64,000 nucleotides of DNA from Agaricus subrufescens (lineage: Eukaryota > Basidiomycota > Agaricomycetes > Agaricales > Agaricaceae), in contig CM057061.1 in the NCBI GenBank assembly GCA_029945375.1, positions 1,240,001 to 1,304,000 of the forward strand. The letters are read 5' to 3'. Shown here piece by piece: positions 62,105-64,000 of the stretch (its first letter is position 1; every line of letters begins with the position of its first letter). Made by a program: the position numbers and the translations under genes. The notes under the pieces were generated by a model that did no database searches, had not been told where the DNA came from, and worked only from the letters and a program-made list of their open reading frames with translations.

Positions 62105-63062
62105 TCTTGGCGACTCTCGACTACCGTCCCTTTTGTTGTACTCTACCCGGCAGGTTGGGCTGTACAATGTTTTTTCAAAAACGATGTGGCTATTATATTT
62201 TGCCGGCTCCATGGTAACCACGAGTTACGCTATTGTTTCCAACCAAACTTCGCAGACTAAAATGTACTATATTTGTAATGTATCTGATAGAATTGATCCC
62301 ACTTCGGGTTGTTTTCTCCTTGCTTTTTGCTTTCATTTTCTCGATTCGTCTGCTCGGACAAATAGGCCACGGGAGTCGGAACTGGGATGGCTGGAAGGTC
62401 ACTTCTCTGTCTGAAAGAGAGTCTAAAATGCGCCTTTCAGGGCTTAAAAATTCTGGATTTGAAATTTTTACGACTGATGAGCCGATCGATTCGTGAGGTA
62501 CAGAGGATAATGGAGATGAGAAAGTAGACAGAAACTCTGTGGTATGTCCGAACCTCCATTTTTATCGTACTTCCATGCAGTGGCTCCGGCATTTGCGGCT
62601 GCGGAACGATCGAGACTACACGTGCAAGAATACTAAGGGTTGACGGTCAAGAGAGTCCTCGTTGTTGGGAAGATATCTACAAAAGAAGTTTAGAGAACTC
62701 AAACTGAATTAAAGACATCTAGCCTTGGTCAACCTTGCTATAGGAGCATGAAGAGGCTATTCAGGGACTACTGGACGCGGACCGTCGATTAATCCTGAGT
62801 GACTTCAGTTCTCTCCATCTCTCAGACGGGTCTAATGCGTCGGATCTGTCTCCAAGAGAGTGGTGCAGATTTTATGACGTAGATATTGCCGCCACGATGG
62901 CGTCAGCTTGTGCTAACCTCTTCAACGTTCGAGGTGGACAAAGTAGATCATGTACTATATTTGGATTGTGGGAAGATACTTTTGATAGAGTTGATCTCCA
63001 GTTTGCGCCCTTTTGCTCTTACGCTCCTGCTTTTCTTTTCATAATTTGTTTACTGGGAACAG
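62105..63062. other. Intergenic upstream of Tgs1
   Basis: About 0.96 kb, no gene supported. It should hold the 3' UTR of the monooxygenase and the promoter of the next gene. A frame at 62897-63127 overlaps the Tgs1 start and lacks family signal. Confidence 0.45.

Positions 63063-64000
<938 letters not shown>

Overview
The window looks like nuclear DNA of a basidiomycete fungus, most likely an Agaricomycete. The evidence is very high intron density (typically 45-70 nt introns with GT/AG ends, plus two GC-AG introns), compact genes on both strands, two microsomal P450s, and a KDZ-superfamily transposase with the CxC2 cysteine cluster. All exon joins were made by eye from reading-frame continuity, splice signals and family motifs; none is backed by transcripts.

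Layout. Bases 1-9.3 kb: a 5'-truncated START-domain protein with a C-terminal membrane anchor, a LisH (Flo8/SSBP-like) transcriptional co-regulator, and a small START/SRPBCC-like protein. Bases 10,472-23,350: one apparently complete 12.9 kb KDZ (Kyakuja/Dileera/Zisupton-type) transposon. It has imperfect terminal inverted repeats beginning CA, subterminal arrays of palindromic AATCGTGATT-like motifs at both ends, and a matching 7-bp ATAAGGT flank on each side. It carries an open 11-exon transposase (about 942 aa), an Spt5-like NGN/KOW protein and three further cargo genes (a Ser/Pro-rich basic protein, a GRF-like zinc-finger protein and an NLS-containing hypothetical). It sits about 240 bp past the stop codon of a P450 gene.

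Bases 23.6-36 kb: P450, vezatin/peroxisomal myosin-binding-like membrane protein, POM34-like nucleoporin, dienelactone hydrolase, then about 2.9 kb of gene-poor DNA with two unrelated tandem duplications and a tRNA-like relic. Bases 36.6-46 kb: a very large nuclear protein (about 2,000 aa) with AT-hooks, a cysteine cluster and a conserved HGD-containing C-terminus, followed by an RCC1/RCC2-like beta-propeller protein fused to a PHD finger. Bases 46-64 kb: a 3.2 kb gene-free stretch, an M28 ER/vacuolar transmembrane metallopeptidase, a second P450, nucleoporin Nup53/Nup35, a salicylate-hydroxylase-type FAD monooxygenase, and the 5' part of trimethylguanosine synthase (Tgs1), cut by the window end.

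Most genes are unrelated housekeeping or secondary-metabolism genes with no operon logic. The functionally coherent unit is the transposon: transposase, DNA-end binding-site arrays and nuclear/transcription-like cargo travelling together. That element, and in particular its Spt5-like cargo, is the most interesting thing in the window.
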